NCBI GenBank assembly: GCA_022773395.1
Contig: JALFBL010000010.1
Coordinates: 1 to 64,000 of the forward strand
Length of the DNA: 64,000 bases
Direction: 5' to 3'
Source: Prevotella sp.
GTDB taxonomy: Bacteria; Bacteroidota; Bacteroidia; Bacteroidales; Bacteroidaceae
Below, one piece after another: positions 34,983 to 44,468 of the stretch. The notes below the pieces were generated by a model. The model made no database searches. It had not been told where the DNA came from and worked only from the letters and a program-made list of their open reading frames with translations. How positions within the stretch are numbered: position 1 is the first letter of the stretch; the number at the start of each line of letters is the position of its first letter. The translations under genes and the position numbers were made by a program.

Positions 34983-35726
34983 TTATTCCTGACGCGCAAG
35001 ATAGGATCTCAGAGCACCTGTCATGGAAGGGAATTTCTCCGACGGTGCCTCTATCACCAAGTTCAGGCCTGCATCGTGGGCAGTCTTTGCCGTAGCAGGA
35101 CCAAACGTTCCCACGGCAATGTTGTTCTTGGTCGTCCCAAAAGTTTTTGTAAACGCATTGATGCCCGACGGACTGAAAAAGATGCACATGTCGTAGTCGA
35201 ACTCCTTGACTTCTTCTTCTGTAAAATCATTGCTGACAGTTCTGTACATTACACACTCGGTGTGATGCAGTTTCTTTGAATCGAACAAATCCTTCACACT
35301 GTTGTCATGGACACTGCTCAACGGAACCAGATATTTTTCAGTCTTGTGCTTGACCATAGAGGGCAGCAAATCATCAATTTTTCCCGTAGTTCCAAAGAAC
35401 ACTTTGCGCTTGCGGTACTGCACATACTTCTGAATATAGAGCGCCACTTGCTCCGTTACGCAGAAATATTTCATGTCTTCCGAAATCTCCAAGCGCATTT
35501 CCTTTGCCAGTTTAAAATAGTTGTCAATAGCATGGCGTGACGTGAACACAACTGCGGTGTGCCCAACAATGCTCACTTTTTGCTGGCGGAACTCTTTGGA
35601 AGTGAGACCTTCCACCTTAATGAACGGACGGAATACCAATTCCACATCGAAATCGTTCGCAATATCGTAATAAGGCGACTTCTCGCTTGACGGCTGCGGT
35701 TGCGATATCAGAATCTTCTTTATCAT
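34983..35726 (-). CDS. hemD: Uroporphyrinogen-III synthase
   Basis: HemD closes the tetrapyrrole ring in haem and cobalamin pathways. Family members diverge strongly; the evidence is length (247 residues), the N-terminal KKILISQPQPSSEKSPYYDI, the middle VVFTSRHAIDNYFKLAKEMR and the C-terminal CIFFSPSGINAFTKTFG and GTFGPATAKTAHDAGLNLVI pattern. The position between a DUF4271 gene and rnpA is the standard one in Bacteroidales. No other early tetrapyrrole genes are in the window. Confidence 0.88.
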   Translation of the reverse strand: MIKKILISQPQPSSEKSPYYDIANDFDVELVFRPFIKVEGLTSKEFRQQKVSIVGHTAVVFTSRHAIDNYFKLAKEMRLEISEDMKYFCVTEQVALYIQKYVQYRKRKVFFGTTGKIDDLLPSMVKHKTEKYLVPLSSVHDNSVKDLFDSKKLHHTECVMYRTVSNDFTEEEVKEFDYDMCIFFSPSGINAFTKTFGTTKNNIAVGTFGPATAKTAHDAGLNLVIEAPSEKFPSMTGALRSYLARQE

Positions 35727-35733
35727 CAGTCTC

Positions 35734-36804
35734 TTAGATATTAATTTTTAGATAGTCCACAATTTTTATCAGAAAGCCACCCAAGGCTATGAGAGGTATG
35801 ATTTCGAGGGCACAAAAGTACAAAATTATTTGCAATAAAGGCCTGTTATTTTTGAAAAAGATGACATAGCACTTGTAAAACGTCAGAAGTTTGACCAGGA
35901 TTAAAACAATCGACATATACATTACAGCACCCTGCATGGACAAGTCGAAATAACTCTGCAAAAGAACCAAGGGAAACAGCACCACCCCCTCCACGGCCGT
36001 GAGGAAAAGCATGGCTTCGAGCCACCGCATGTTTTTCTTCGCATTGAAGAACACAAGATTCAACAATGTGGCCAACAGCGTTCTGAAAACGAAATATACC
36101 ATAATGCACCCGAAGAATATTCCGATGAGCTGGTATTGCGACGCAAGGACAAAGGTGTCGGCAATGTTCTGCAATGTATAAAAGAAAATAAGCAGCGAAC
36201 ATATCAGCCCGGTTTGAAGGATCAAGAACATCAGGAAACGGTATTCGCCTGTTGTATCAGTGGGCGTTGTAACGTTTTCGCTGCGAGGCACATAGAAAAA
36301 TTTCTTGGCTTGGCGGAAAATAAAATGTTTAGTCCGTGCAAAAGCCAAGAGAGCAAGGATGAAACAGGCAAGAAGCAGACCCGTCACCACGTGGTCGTTG
36401 CGCATGGCATAGGGCAGCGGATCGCCCGCAATGCCATATCGTGCGCCTTCTACCTCGGGGTGAAACAAACTGTCGTTGGAGAAAAAACTCTCGCGGTAGT
36501 ATTGCGGAAGCGTTGTCTTTCCGGAGGATTTCTCCTTGTCGGGAGCCGACAGATGCAGCGTGTCAGGGCGTTGGCCGAGATGCTTCTGTTCCGGTCGGAA
36601 CACAGCCTGCATGGCTGAATCCTGTTGTGCCGGCGTGGCATTGGGCGGCAACTGCCCCAGCACCTGATAAGGGTGCTTGGGCTTTGTCCTGTCCATTGTG
36701 CGAATGGGTACGCCAGACTTTCCTTCCAAAGCAGCATCGGCTTCCGGCTCCGCCTTGACGGCTGGCTGCTGCACATGATGCAGCGTGTCCTGCTTCTGAT
36801 ACAT
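35734..36804 (-). CDS. DUF4271 membrane protein
   Basis: The N-terminal 130 residues are polar and Pro/Gln-rich, probably disordered. Several membrane segments follow (HVVTGLLLACFILALLAFAR, FLMFLILQTGLICSLLIFFY, MYMSIVLILVKLLTFYKCYV). The length and the position between metK and hemD fit the DUF4271 family of Bacteroidota. Function unknown. It ends 7 bp before the hemD start and is probably in the same transcript. Confidence 0.75.
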   Translation of the reverse strand: MYQKQDTLHHVQQPAVKAEPEADAALEGKSGVPIRTMDRTKPKHPYQVLGQLPPNATPAQQDSAMQAVFRPEQKHLGQRPDTLHLSAPDKEKSSGKTTLPQYYRESFFSNDSLFHPEVEGARYGIAGDPLPYAMRNDHVVTGLLLACFILALLAFARTKHFIFRQAKKFFYVPRSENVTTPTDTTGEYRFLMFLILQTGLICSLLIFFYTLQNIADTFVLASQYQLIGIFFGCIMVYFVFRTLLATLLNLVFFNAKKNMRWLEAMLFLTAVEGVVLFPLVLLQSYFDLSMQGAVMYMSIVLILVKLLTFYKCYVIFFKNNRPLLQIILYFCALEIIPLIALGGFLIKIVDYLKINI

Positions 36805-36810
36805 TGTATG

Positions 36811-38094
36811 TTATGAAAGCCCGAATGCCTTTTTGATGTCAGCCACTTTGTCTAACTTCTCCCACGTGAACAGCTCCACTTCCATTTCTTTTTTCTCATG
36901 ATAACGGCTTTCAAACACCTTTTTCACCACCTCGTTCTTTCTGCCCATATGCCCATAGGCTGCCGTTTCGCGGAAGATGGGGCTGCGCAGTCCCAGCAAC
37001 TTTTCAATGGCTTTGGGCCGAAGATCGAACATACGTTCTATTTTGGCGGCGATTTCGCCGTCACTCATCTTCACACGCCCTCTTCCGTAGGTGTTTACAT
37101 AAACGCTCACAGGCTCTGCTACACCGATGGCATAGCTCAACTGCACCAAGATTTCGTCGGACACGCCTGCCGCCACCATGTTCTTTGCTATGTAGCGGGC
37201 AGCATAGGCTGCGCTGCGATCCACTTTGCTCGAGTCTTTCCCCGAGAAAGCACCGCCACCGTGCGCGCCCTTTCCGCCATAGGTGTCCACAATGATTTTT
37301 CTTCCGGTAAGCCCCGTGTCGCCATGAGGTCCGCCAATGACGAACTTGCCTGTAGGGTTCACCAAATATTTGATGTCGTCGTTGAATAAATCCAGCACCC
37401 TTTGGCTGTGTATTTCTTTCTTCGCACGTGGCACCAAGATGTTGACAACGTCTTCACGGATTTTTTCCATCATCTGCCTGTCGGCTTCTTCCTGATGGCT
37501 TTCATTCTTGATAAATTCGTCGTGTTGCGTAGAAATGACGATGGTGTCAATACGTTGCGCCTCTCCATCGTCATTGTATTCCACCGTTACCTGGCTCTTC
37601 GAGTCGGGACGCAGATATGTCATCTCCCTGCCTTCCTTTCTGATGTCTGCAAGCGTTTTCATCAAAAGGTGAGCCAAATCGAGTGTCACGGGGATATAGT
37701 TTTCCGTTTCGTTCACAGCATAACCGAACATCATGCCCTGGTCGCCTGCCCCCTGCCGTTCTTCCTCGGCACGGTCAACGCCACGATTGATGTCATCGCT
37801 CTGCTCGTGGATGGCATTGAGAATGCCGCATGAATTTCCGTCAAATTGGTATTCACTTTTAGTGTAGCCTATCTGGTTGATGGTCTTTCGCGCAAGCGTC
37901 TGCAAGTCAACATATTCTTCGCTGTGCACCTCTCCCGCAATCACCACCTGACCCGTGGTGACAAGCGTTTCGATAGCCACGCGCGCCTTGCTGTCGTAAG
38001 CCAGCAACTGGTCGAGAATTGTGTCTGAAATCTGGTCAGCCACTTTGTCGGGATGTCCCTCTGAAACCGATTCCGAAGAAAATAAATATGCCAT
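36811..38094 (-). CDS. metK: S-adenosylmethionine synthetase
   Basis: Makes SAM from methionine and ATP. Family signatures are in [40 protein letters not shown], and [20 protein letters not shown]. The insertion-containing 427-residue length is common in Bacteroidota. It is the first gene of a long minus-strand run to tyrS. A -7 box lies at 38122-38129; I see no SAM riboswitch upstream. Confidence 0.96.
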   Translation of the reverse strand: MAYLFSSESVSEGHPDKVADQISDTILDQLLAYDSKARVAIETLVTTGQVVIAGEVHSEEYVDLQTLARKTINQIGYTKSEYQFDGNSCGILNAIHEQSDDINRGVDRAEEERQGAGDQGMMFGYAVNETENYIPVTLDLAHLLMKTLADIRKEGREMTYLRPDSKSQVTVEYNDDGEAQRIDTIVISTQHDEFIKNESHQEEADRQMMEKIREDVVNILVPRAKKEIHSQRVLDLFNDDIKYLVNPTGKFVIGGPHGDTGLTGRKIIVDTYGGKGAHGGGAFSGKDSSKVDRSAAYAARYIAKNMVAAGVSDEILVQLSYAIGVAEPVSVYVNTYGRGRVKMSDGEIAAKIERMFDLRPKAIEKLLGLRSPIFRETAAYGHMGRKNEVVKKVFESRYHEKKEMEVELFTWEKLDKVADIKKAFGLS

Positions 38095-38121
38095 ATTCTA
38101 CCTTTTAAAACAATGAATGTG

Positions 38122-38129
38122 CAAAGTTA
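38122..38129 (-). promoter_or_regulatory. Promoter -7 element for metK
   Basis: The minus strand reads TAACTTTG, 28 bp upstream of the metK start. Confidence 0.55.
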
Positions 38130-38296
38130 CTGCAAATCACAGACATAACAAAGTAAATAACATTTTTTATCCTTGAACGCACCACGGTGCCGGCCTTTCT
38201 CCCGTCCAAGGCTGTAGAACGGCAGGGCAACACCACATTTTGTCTCATTTTGATTAACTTCTGTGCCAAAACGTTGCACAATTCATTTTTAATGCC

Positions 38297-38304
38297 TACT
38301 TTTG
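38297..38304 (+). promoter_or_regulatory. Promoter -7 element for the Lrp-type gene
   Basis: TACTTTTG at 38297-38304, with TTG (38275-38277) 19 bp upstream as a partial -33 element. Confidence 0.6.
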
Positions 38305-38349
38305 CTAAGAATTTAACAATCCCATTATCGTTTAGGACTAAAGTAACTT

Positions 38350-38811
38350 ATGGAGAAAATAGACAATTTGGACAAGAAAATATTGAGCATCTTGTCGAAA
38401 AATGCAAGGATTCCCTTCAAAGACGTTGCCGCCGAATGTAACGTGTCGCGCGCCGCCATCCATCAACGCGTGCAAAATTTGGCAGAAGAAGGCGTGATTA
38501 CGGGAAGCGGATTTGATGTGAATCCAAAATCGCTGGGCTACACGACATGCACATACGTGGGCATCACATTGGAAAAGGGGAATATGTACAAACAAGTGGT
38601 GGAAAGGGTTTTTGAAATTCCCGAAGTCGTTGAATGCCACTTCACCACAGGCCCTTACACCATGTTGGTGAAATTGTATGCAAAAGACAACGAGCAGCTG
38701 ATGAATCTGCTCAACAACCGCATACAGGAGATTCCGGGCGTTGCAGCCACAGAAACACTGATTTCATTAGAGCAAAGTATTAAACGCGAAATACCTATCG
38801 CTACAGAGTAA
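38350..38811 (+). CDS. Lrp/AsnC family transcriptional regulator
   Basis: The 153-residue protein has an N-terminal winged helix (NLDKKILSILSKNARIPFKD, VAAECNVSRAAIHQRVQNLA) and a C-terminal RAM domain (MYKQVVERVFEIPEVVECHF, TGPYTMLVKLYAKDNEQLMN). Such proteins sense amino acids. Its stop codon overlaps the next start (TAATG), so it is translationally coupled to the peptidase fusion and probably regulates it. The ligand cannot be told. Confidence 0.93.
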   Translation: MEKIDNLDKKILSILSKNARIPFKDVAAECNVSRAAIHQRVQNLAEEGVITGSGFDVNPKSLGYTTCTYVGITLEKGNMYKQVVERVFEIPEVVECHFTTGPYTMLVKLYAKDNEQLMNLLNNRIQEIPGVAATETLISLEQSIKREIPIATE

Positions 38812-40559
38812 TGGAAGATTTCAATCTTCAGGCTCACCTGGATCAATGCTACTCCTCCTATCCGGGAGCCGTCCGGCAGCCCGTCATCGGCATCACGAGC
38901 AACTACGAGGGGACGGATGTTACCTTGAGAGACCGCTATTACAAGCAGGTGATTGCCGCCGGAGGAACACCCGTCATCATTCCGCCGGTAAGTGACAATA
39001 ATGTGCTGGCCAACACTTTGAGCCATATCGACGGACTGCTGCTGAGCGGTGGCGGCGACTACAATCCGCTGTGGTGCGGCGAAGAGCCATCGCCCCGGCT
39101 GAAAAACATCAATGCCGAGCGCGATTTGCCCGAATTGATGATTACACGCCTGGCCTACAACCGACAGATTCCCATGCTGGGCATCTGCCGTGGCATGCAG
39201 ACCTTGGCAATGGCCTTGGGTGGACGTGTGGAGCAAGACATTCCGCTGCCTACGGTGAAACATTCGCAGGATGCCGACAAATCGGAACCGACTCATCGCA
39301 TAAGTCTTGAAAAGGGCAGCGAACTGTATTCGCTGTACGGGAAAGACGTTGTATTTGTCAATTCGTTCCACCATCAGGCTGTGGCTGATCCAGGCCAGCA
39401 TTTCCATGCAACGGCAAAGGCGGCCGACGGAACAATAGAGGCCATGGAAAGCAGCGAATTCAAGTCCATTATGGGCGTGCAGTGGCATCCCGAATGGATG
39501 GAAAACGGACTGCCCTTGTTCCGCTGGCTGGTACGGCAAGCCGGCAATTTCCATAATGCCAAACGGCTGCACGACCGCATTCTTACACTCGACACACATT
39601 GCGACACACCCATGTTCTTTCCGCAAAACATCCATTTCGACCGCCGCGATCCGCGCATTTTGGTGGATCTCCACAAAATGACAGAAGGCAGGCTGGACGC
39701 GGTTGTCATGGCGGCTTATTTGCCACAGCCCAGACTTGGCGAACAGTTCTCGCAGAAAGTGGCATTTGATGTAGATAGCCCATTGGTCTATACCGATCTG
39801 ATTTTCGACAAGATAGAAGAAATCGTGAGAAACAACAGCCCATACGTAAGCATAGCCCGAACACCGGCCGACCTTTACGAGGACAAGCGCAAAGGACGCA
39901 AGAGCATCGTCTTGGGCATTGAAAACGGATTGGCTTTGAACCACGACATTACCAATGTCGAGCATTTCTCACGGCGCGGAGTAACCTACATTACCCTTTG
40001 CCATAATGGCGACAACGACATTTGCGACAGTTGCAGGGGATGCAGCACGCACAATGGCGTGAGCCAGTTTGGCGAAAAGGTTATCCAAGCCATGAACGAC
40101 AACGGCATTATGGTGGACCTGAGCCATGCGGGCGAAAAGAGTTTCTACGATGCATTGGAAATCAGCCGCACGCCCATTGTGTGCAGCCACAGCAACTGCC
40201 GTTCGCTCTGCGACCACCCGCGCAACCTTACCGACCAGCAGATGAAACTGCTGGCAGCCCATGGAGGCGTGGTGCACGTCACCCTCTACAAGGGATTCTT
40301 GCAGAAAAACGGCGAGGCCAGCATAAACGATGTCATGGCACATCTGGAACATGCCATACAGACCATGGGCATCGACCATGTGGGACTGGGCACCGATTTC
40401 GATGGAGACGGTGGCGTTTGCGGACTGGCCGACAGTAGCGAACTCATCAATTTCACCCTGCAATTGCTCAAAAGGAAATACAGCGAGCGCGACATTGAAA
40501 AAATATGGGGAGGCAATTGGCTTCGCGTGATGTCGCAGGTGCAGTGTGCGGCACATTAA
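38811..40559 (+). CDS. Fusion of C26 glutamine-hydrolase and M19 dipeptidase
   Basis: Residues about 20-245 are a class I glutamine-amidotransferase-like hydrolase of the gamma-glutamyl-GABA hydrolase type: DGLLLSGGGDYNPLWCGEEP, nucleophile Cys126 in MLGICRGMQTLAMALGG, VNSFHHQAV and VQWHPEWM. From about residue 255 a membrane-dipeptidase (peptidase M19) domain follows: LTLDTHCDTPMFFPQNIHFD, CHNGDNDICDS, VDLSHAGEKSFYDALE, VCSHSNCRSLCDHPRN and HVGLGTDFDGDG carry the zinc ligands. No signal peptide is present, so a cytoplasmic role in breaking gamma-glutamyl or other dipeptides is likely. A second ORF would be expected for each half; here one chain has both. Coupled to the Lrp gene. Confidence 0.92.
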   Translation: MEDFNLQAHLDQCYSSYPGAVRQPVIGITSNYEGTDVTLRDRYYKQVIAAGGTPVIIPPVSDNNVLANTLSHIDGLLLSGGGDYNPLWCGEEPSPRLKNINAERDLPELMITRLAYNRQIPMLGICRGMQTLAMALGGRVEQDIPLPTVKHSQDADKSEPTHRISLEKGSELYSLYGKDVVFVNSFHHQAVADPGQHFHATAKAADGTIEAMESSEFKSIMGVQWHPEWMENGLPLFRWLVRQAGNFHNAKRLHDRILTLDTHCDTPMFFPQNIHFDRRDPRILVDLHKMTEGRLDAVVMAAYLPQPRLGEQFSQKVAFDVDSPLVYTDLIFDKIEEIVRNNSPYVSIARTPADLYEDKRKGRKSIVLGIENGLALNHDITNVEHFSRRGVTYITLCHNGDNDICDSCRGCSTHNGVSQFGEKVIQAMNDNGIMVDLSHAGEKSFYDALEISRTPIVCSHSNCRSLCDHPRNLTDQQMKLLAAHGGVVHVTLYKGFLQKNGEASINDVMAHLEHAIQTMGIDHVGLGTDFDGDGGVCGLADSSELINFTLQLLKRKYSERDIEKIWGGNWLRVMSQVQCAAH

Positions 40560-40584
40560 TCGACAACAATAAAACAAAAGAACA

Positions 40585-41607
40585 ATGAGAACAAAATATC
40601 ATTTGCATATACATTATTATTTATATATAGGAGTGTGGCTGTTGGCCTCCATGCTGACAGCTTGCAAAAGCAACAAGCAACCGGTTTCGGATGCACACCT
40701 GGCAGTTTCGGGACCCGTTGGCCCATCGTTCAATGCCGACAGTGCGTATCGTTTCTGCGAGGAGCAATGCGCTTTCGGCCCACGCACGATGAACAGCGAG
40801 GCGCACGACCGGTGTGAAGAGTGGATTGTCAAGAAATTCAAACAGTATGGCTGCACGGTGACCCTTCAGAAGGCCACCTTGACCGGATATGACGGAACAC
40901 CGCTGAAGAGCACGAACATCATTGCTTCCTACAGGCCTGAACTCACTTCGAGAGTATTGCTCTGCGCCCATTGGGACAGTCGTCCGTGGGCAGACAATGA
41001 TCCCGACAGCACCAATTGGCGCAAACCCGTCATGGCGGCAAACGACGGTGCAAGCGGTGTGGCCTTGATGATAGAAATGGCGCGGCTGCTACAGCAGATC
41101 GACACCCTGAAGGTGGGCGTGGACTTTATCTGCTTTGATGCAGAGGATTGGGGAAAGCCCCAATGGGACGCAAGTGAGACAGGAGACGATTCCTGGGCAT
41201 TGGGGTCTCAATATTGGGCACAGAACACGCACGTAAAACCCTACAACGCACGCTACGGCATTCTGCTGGACATGGTGGGCGGACAAGGTGCGCGCTTCTA
41301 TCAGGAAGGACTGTCCAAACAATATGCACCTGCCATTATCGACAAAGTGTGGGCTGCTGCCAAAGTGACAGGATTCGGAAGCTACTTCCCCGATGCCGAA
41401 GGCGGCTATGTCACGGACGACCACCAGGCCGTGAACGATTTCGCAAAGGTTCCCACCATCGACATCATCCCTCACTACCCCGATTGCCAGCAAAGTTCTT
41501 TCGGCCCCACATGGCACACAGTGAACGACACGATGGAGCATATTGACAAACAAACCTTTAAGGCTGTGGGACAAACGGTTGTTCAAGTTTTGTTCTCGGA
41601 AAAATAG
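40585..41607 (+). CDS. Glutaminyl-peptide cyclotransferase (type II, M28-like lipoprotein)
   Basis: The N-terminus is a lipoprotein signal (LLASMLTAC^KSNK). The rest matches M28-fold glutaminyl cyclases of the animal type, known in Porphyromonas, Tannerella and Prevotella. Zinc-site motifs are visible: LLCAHWDSRPWADNDPDS, AANDGASGVALMIEMA, CFDAEDWGKPQWD, ILLDMVGGQGARFYQEG and FGPTWHTVNDTMEHIDKQ. The enzyme converts an N-terminal Gln of exported proteins into pyroglutamate in the periplasm. Many exported proteins of this window have Gln at the predicted mature N-terminus. A plain M28 aminopeptidase is the main alternative. It starts 25 bp after the fusion gene. Confidence 0.82.
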   Translation: MRTKYHLHIHYYLYIGVWLLASMLTACKSNKQPVSDAHLAVSGPVGPSFNADSAYRFCEEQCAFGPRTMNSEAHDRCEEWIVKKFKQYGCTVTLQKATLTGYDGTPLKSTNIIASYRPELTSRVLLCAHWDSRPWADNDPDSTNWRKPVMAANDGASGVALMIEMARLLQQIDTLKVGVDFICFDAEDWGKPQWDASETGDDSWALGSQYWAQNTHVKPYNARYGILLDMVGGQGARFYQEGLSKQYAPAIIDKVWAAAKVTGFGSYFPDAEGGYVTDDHQAVNDFAKVPTIDIIPHYPDCQQSSFGPTWHTVNDTMEHIDKQTFKAVGQTVVQVLFSEK

Positions 41608-41860
41608 CGACTGCACCTGCCAGTTGAACCGGAAAATGCAAGGGACAATACATTGCTATTCAAAACATGCAGTCAGATATGGCATTTGACAACATAGAAA
41701 TTGAAATCCTAAAATACGAGGGCAGAACAGTTTCTACAGGACAGGGAAAAGCAGGCAGAGAACTCCAGAGCCCTACTTTCTGGATGAAATGCCCCTCTTA
41801 TTTTTGCATTTCCTCTTTATGTTTGTCCACGATATGACTGCGCTTTTCGTTTTTTTTGCC

Positions 41861-41868
41861 TATCTTTG
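41861..41868 (+). promoter_or_regulatory. Promoter -7 element for the SpoIIM-MoxR operon
   Basis: TATCTTTG lies 51 bp before the ATG at 41920. It overlaps the TTG codon at 41866, so the longer reading frame cannot be translated from that codon. Confidence 0.55.
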
Positions 41869-41919
41869 CCCAGCAAGAAGCGGGAAACAAAGAAAACCGG
41901 TTCGGGAAACGTGGAAAGA

Positions 41920-42882
41920 ATGAGGGAAGTTTCGTTTATCAGGCAGAACATCGAGAAGTGGAGGGAAACGGAAAGATGGGTTGAGGATACCAAAGAGGTA
42001 TCGCCCGACACATTGGCTGATGCCTATACGGACATCACTTCCGACCTGGCTTTTTCGCAGACCCACTATCCCACTTCGCGCATCACCATCTATTTGAACA
42101 ACTTGGCCTCGGCACTGCACAACGAGATTTACAGGAACAAGCGCGAGAAGTGGTCGCGCATGGTAACATTCTGGACACGTGAAGTGCCACACACCATGCA
42201 TGATGCCCGCAAGGAGTTGCTGGTATCGCTTGTCATATTCGCTGCAAGTGTCCTGATAGGAGCAATGTCGCAATACCATGATGCCGACTTTGCACGCTTG
42301 ATATTGGGCAACGGGTATGTAGACATGACCTTGGAGAACATAGGCAAGGGCCAACCCATGGCAGTGTATAGCGGCAGCGAGGAAATGGGAATGTTTCTCG
42401 GCATTACCCTCAACAACGTTTTCGTTTCGTTGGCAGTATTCGCTATGGGCATCTTCACCAGTGTGGGCACGGGATTCATGCTGTTCAGGAACGGTGTGAT
42501 GCTGGGAGCCTTCCAGACGTTCTTTTTCCAGCACGGACTGCTCGCCGAGTCGATGCTTGCCATATGGTTGCACGGCACGCTGGAAATTTCCGCCATCATC
42601 GTAGCAGGAAGTGCCGGTGTGGCCATGGGCAACAGCTGGCTGTTTCCAGGTACTTACTCGCGCATGACATCGTTCAGAAGAGGCGCCATGCGAGGTTTGA
42701 AAATCGTGGTGGGCACCGTCCCCCTGTTCATCGTGGCAGGATTCATAGAAGGATTCTTCACACGGCATACTGAATGGCCGTACACACTGCGCCTTGCCAT
42801 CATTCTGTCTTCACTCGCTTTCGTAATCTTCTATTATATAGGACTGCCCCATATTATTACAAAAAAACTCAGAACAAATTAA
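41920..42882 (+). CDS. SpoIIM-family (DUF95) membrane protein
   Basis: The N-terminal 110 residues are soluble and helical (REVSFIRQNIEKWRETERWV). Several membrane segments follow (ELLVSLVIFAASVLIGAMS, LAVFAMGIFTSVGTGFMLF, AIWLHGTLEISAIIVAGSAG), with the family features GNGYVDMTLENI and FRNGVMLGAFQTFFFQHGL. Despite the name there is no sporulation link in Bacteroidota. The start is 41920, preceded by GGAAAG. It opens an operon that ends with MoxR and DUF58 genes. Confidence 0.88.
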   Translation: MREVSFIRQNIEKWRETERWVEDTKEVSPDTLADAYTDITSDLAFSQTHYPTSRITIYLNNLASALHNEIYRNKREKWSRMVTFWTREVPHTMHDARKELLVSLVIFAASVLIGAMSQYHDADFARLILGNGYVDMTLENIGKGQPMAVYSGSEEMGMFLGITLNNVFVSLAVFAMGIFTSVGTGFMLFRNGVMLGAFQTFFFQHGLLAESMLAIWLHGTLEISAIIVAGSAGVAMGNSWLFPGTYSRMTSFRRGAMRGLKIVVGTVPLFIVAGFIEGFFTRHTEWPYTLRLAIILSSLAFVIFYYIGLPHIITKKLRTN

Positions 42883-42883
42883 A

Positions 42884-43840
42884 ATGAACATCCAGAAACC
42901 CCTTATCCAATTGTACAAGGTGCGCAGTTTCGGCGAGAAAATCAGCGACACCTTTGCATTTATCGGCGAGAATTTCAAAATTCTGTTCAAGCATATCACC
43001 TATTTCCTGCTGCCCCTGTGCCTTTTCCAAGCTTTTGCGCTTAACGGACTGATGGGCAACTACATGGCCCTTTTCACCCGGTTTTCCGATGCAGGAACAG
43101 CAGGCAACGGCCTGGACTCCATGGGTTGGGACAGTTTGTCAGGCATCCTCATGAGTCTTGTCGCCTACGTTGTTCTCTACACCGTCGGCTACACGCTGCT
43201 GACGAGCATCATCTATGCCATGATGAAGGTGTATGAAAGGCGCGGCGACCGTTTGAAAGGCATTGGCTGGGAAGAGTTGCAGCCGCAGATGGTGAGAAAC
43301 CTCAAGCGGGGAAGCATCCTGATACTTGTCACCATCATCCTCTCCATAGCCGTCTTGGCATTGTTTGCACTGGCGTCTTACATTGCTCCGGCACTCATTC
43401 TTGTGGCCTATGTCCCACTGATTGCCGTGGCCGTACCCTTGGCACTGTTCATGCCTATCTACCAGTTCGAGGACGATGCCACCCTGTGGGTGGCGTTGCG
43501 CAAGTCCTTGCGGTTGGGATTCAAAACATGGGGCGGAATATTTTCCCTTCTCATCGTGTTGTCCATATTGGCCAGCGTTTTGCAAATGATTACCCAAATG
43601 CCGTGGCAGATTGCTGTCATGATCAAGATGTTCTTGGGTATGGAAGGTGCAGAGAACGCCTTCATTTCATCGTTCGGCTACAGTTTCCTGGTCTATCTGC
43701 TTTCGGTTGTCAGTTCGTTTGGCACTTATCTTGCCTACTCCATCTTGGTGGTGGGACTGGGCTATCAATATGGCCATGCCTGTGAAAAAATAGACAGGAT
43801 GACGGTTGAAAGCGATATCGACAAATTTGAACAACTCTAA
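42884..43840 (+). CDS. Multi-spanning membrane protein of the MoxR operon
   Basis: I recognise no named domain. About six membrane segments are visible, for example MSLVAYVVLYTVGYTLLTSI, ILILVTIILSIAVLALFALA, LILVAYVPLIAVAVPLALFM and SFLVYLLSVVSSFGTYLAYS. The short N-terminal sequence FGEKISDTFAFIGENFKILF is typical of Bacteroidota proteins at this position. It starts one base after the SpoIIM stop and precedes the DUF4129 gene. A membrane part of the complex is the simplest guess. Confidence 0.7.
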   Translation: MNIQKPLIQLYKVRSFGEKISDTFAFIGENFKILFKHITYFLLPLCLFQAFALNGLMGNYMALFTRFSDAGTAGNGLDSMGWDSLSGILMSLVAYVVLYTVGYTLLTSIIYAMMKVYERRGDRLKGIGWEELQPQMVRNLKRGSILILVTIILSIAVLALFALASYIAPALILVAYVPLIAVAVPLALFMPIYQFEDDATLWVALRKSLRLGFKTWGGIFSLLIVLSILASVLQMITQMPWQIAVMIKMFLGMEGAENAFISSFGYSFLVYLLSVVSSFGTYLAYSILVVGLGYQYGHACEKIDRMTVESDIDKFEQL

Positions 43841-43853
43841 GCTGTGCCACAAG

Positions 43854-44468
43854 ATGCTGCCCCGCTCTGCCGATACACTTGTTTGCGACACCATGCAGAT
43901 TTCTGCCTGGCAGAACGATGGTGCCTACAATTATCATCAAGAACTGATGGGGCAGCAGAAAAGCCTGATGGAGTGGCTGATGGAGAAAATGATGGAAGTG
44001 CTCCAGCAGATTTTGGGCTCCACGTTGGCAGACCAATTGTCCAAGCCGCTGCTCATGATGGCTGGCATCAGCCTTGCTCTGGTCATCCTGTGGTTTGTCT
44101 ATAAGAACCGCCCGGAACTGTTTTCCTTCATCCGAAAGGTAAAAAGAGAAGAGAAGATGGAGGATGACAGCATCTATGGGGTGGATTTTCGGGAGCGCAT
44201 CCATGAAGCGGTAAGCCGAACAGACTGGCGAGAGGCCGTAAGGTGGGCGTATCTGCAAACACTGAAAACACTGAACGACGGAGGAAAGATTGACTGGCAA
44301 CCGTACAAGACCCCCACGCAATATGTCTATGAATTTCGCTCAAAGGCATTCCGTGACATGACCAACAACTTTTTGAGAGTGCGATACGGAAATTTTGACG
44401 CCGACAAGCCACTTTATGAAACCATGTTCCGCTTACAGGCGGAAATAGGAAAGGAGACAGAGCCATGA
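43854..44468 (+). CDS. DUF4129-type membrane protein
   Basis: One membrane segment (PLLMMAGISLALVILWFVYK) separates an N-terminal periplasmic part from a cytoplasmic C-terminal domain. The C-terminal part fits DUF4129 (RERIHEAVSRTDWREAVRWA, KIDWQPYKTPTQYVYEFRSK). The ATG at 43854 is preferred to a codon at 43806 that would overlap the preceding gene. It overlaps the next gene by 4 bp. Confidence 0.75.
   Translation: MLPRSADTLVCDTMQISAWQNDGAYNYHQELMGQQKSLMEWLMEKMMEVLQQILGSTLADQLSKPLLMMAGISLALVILWFVYKNRPELFSFIRKVKREEKMEDDSIYGVDFRERIHEAVSRTDWREAVRWAYLQTLKTLNDGGKIDWQPYKTPTQYVYEFRSKAFRDMTNNFLRVRYGNFDADKPLYETMFRLQAEIGKETEP

Noticed and set aside
38095..38349. SAM riboswitch upstream of metK
   Set aside because: The region was read for conserved SAM riboswitch blocks and none were seen; only promoter boxes are present.
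41866..41919. Upstream extension of the SpoIIM gene from a TTG codon
   Set aside because: The codon lies inside the -7 promoter element, so it would not be in the transcript.
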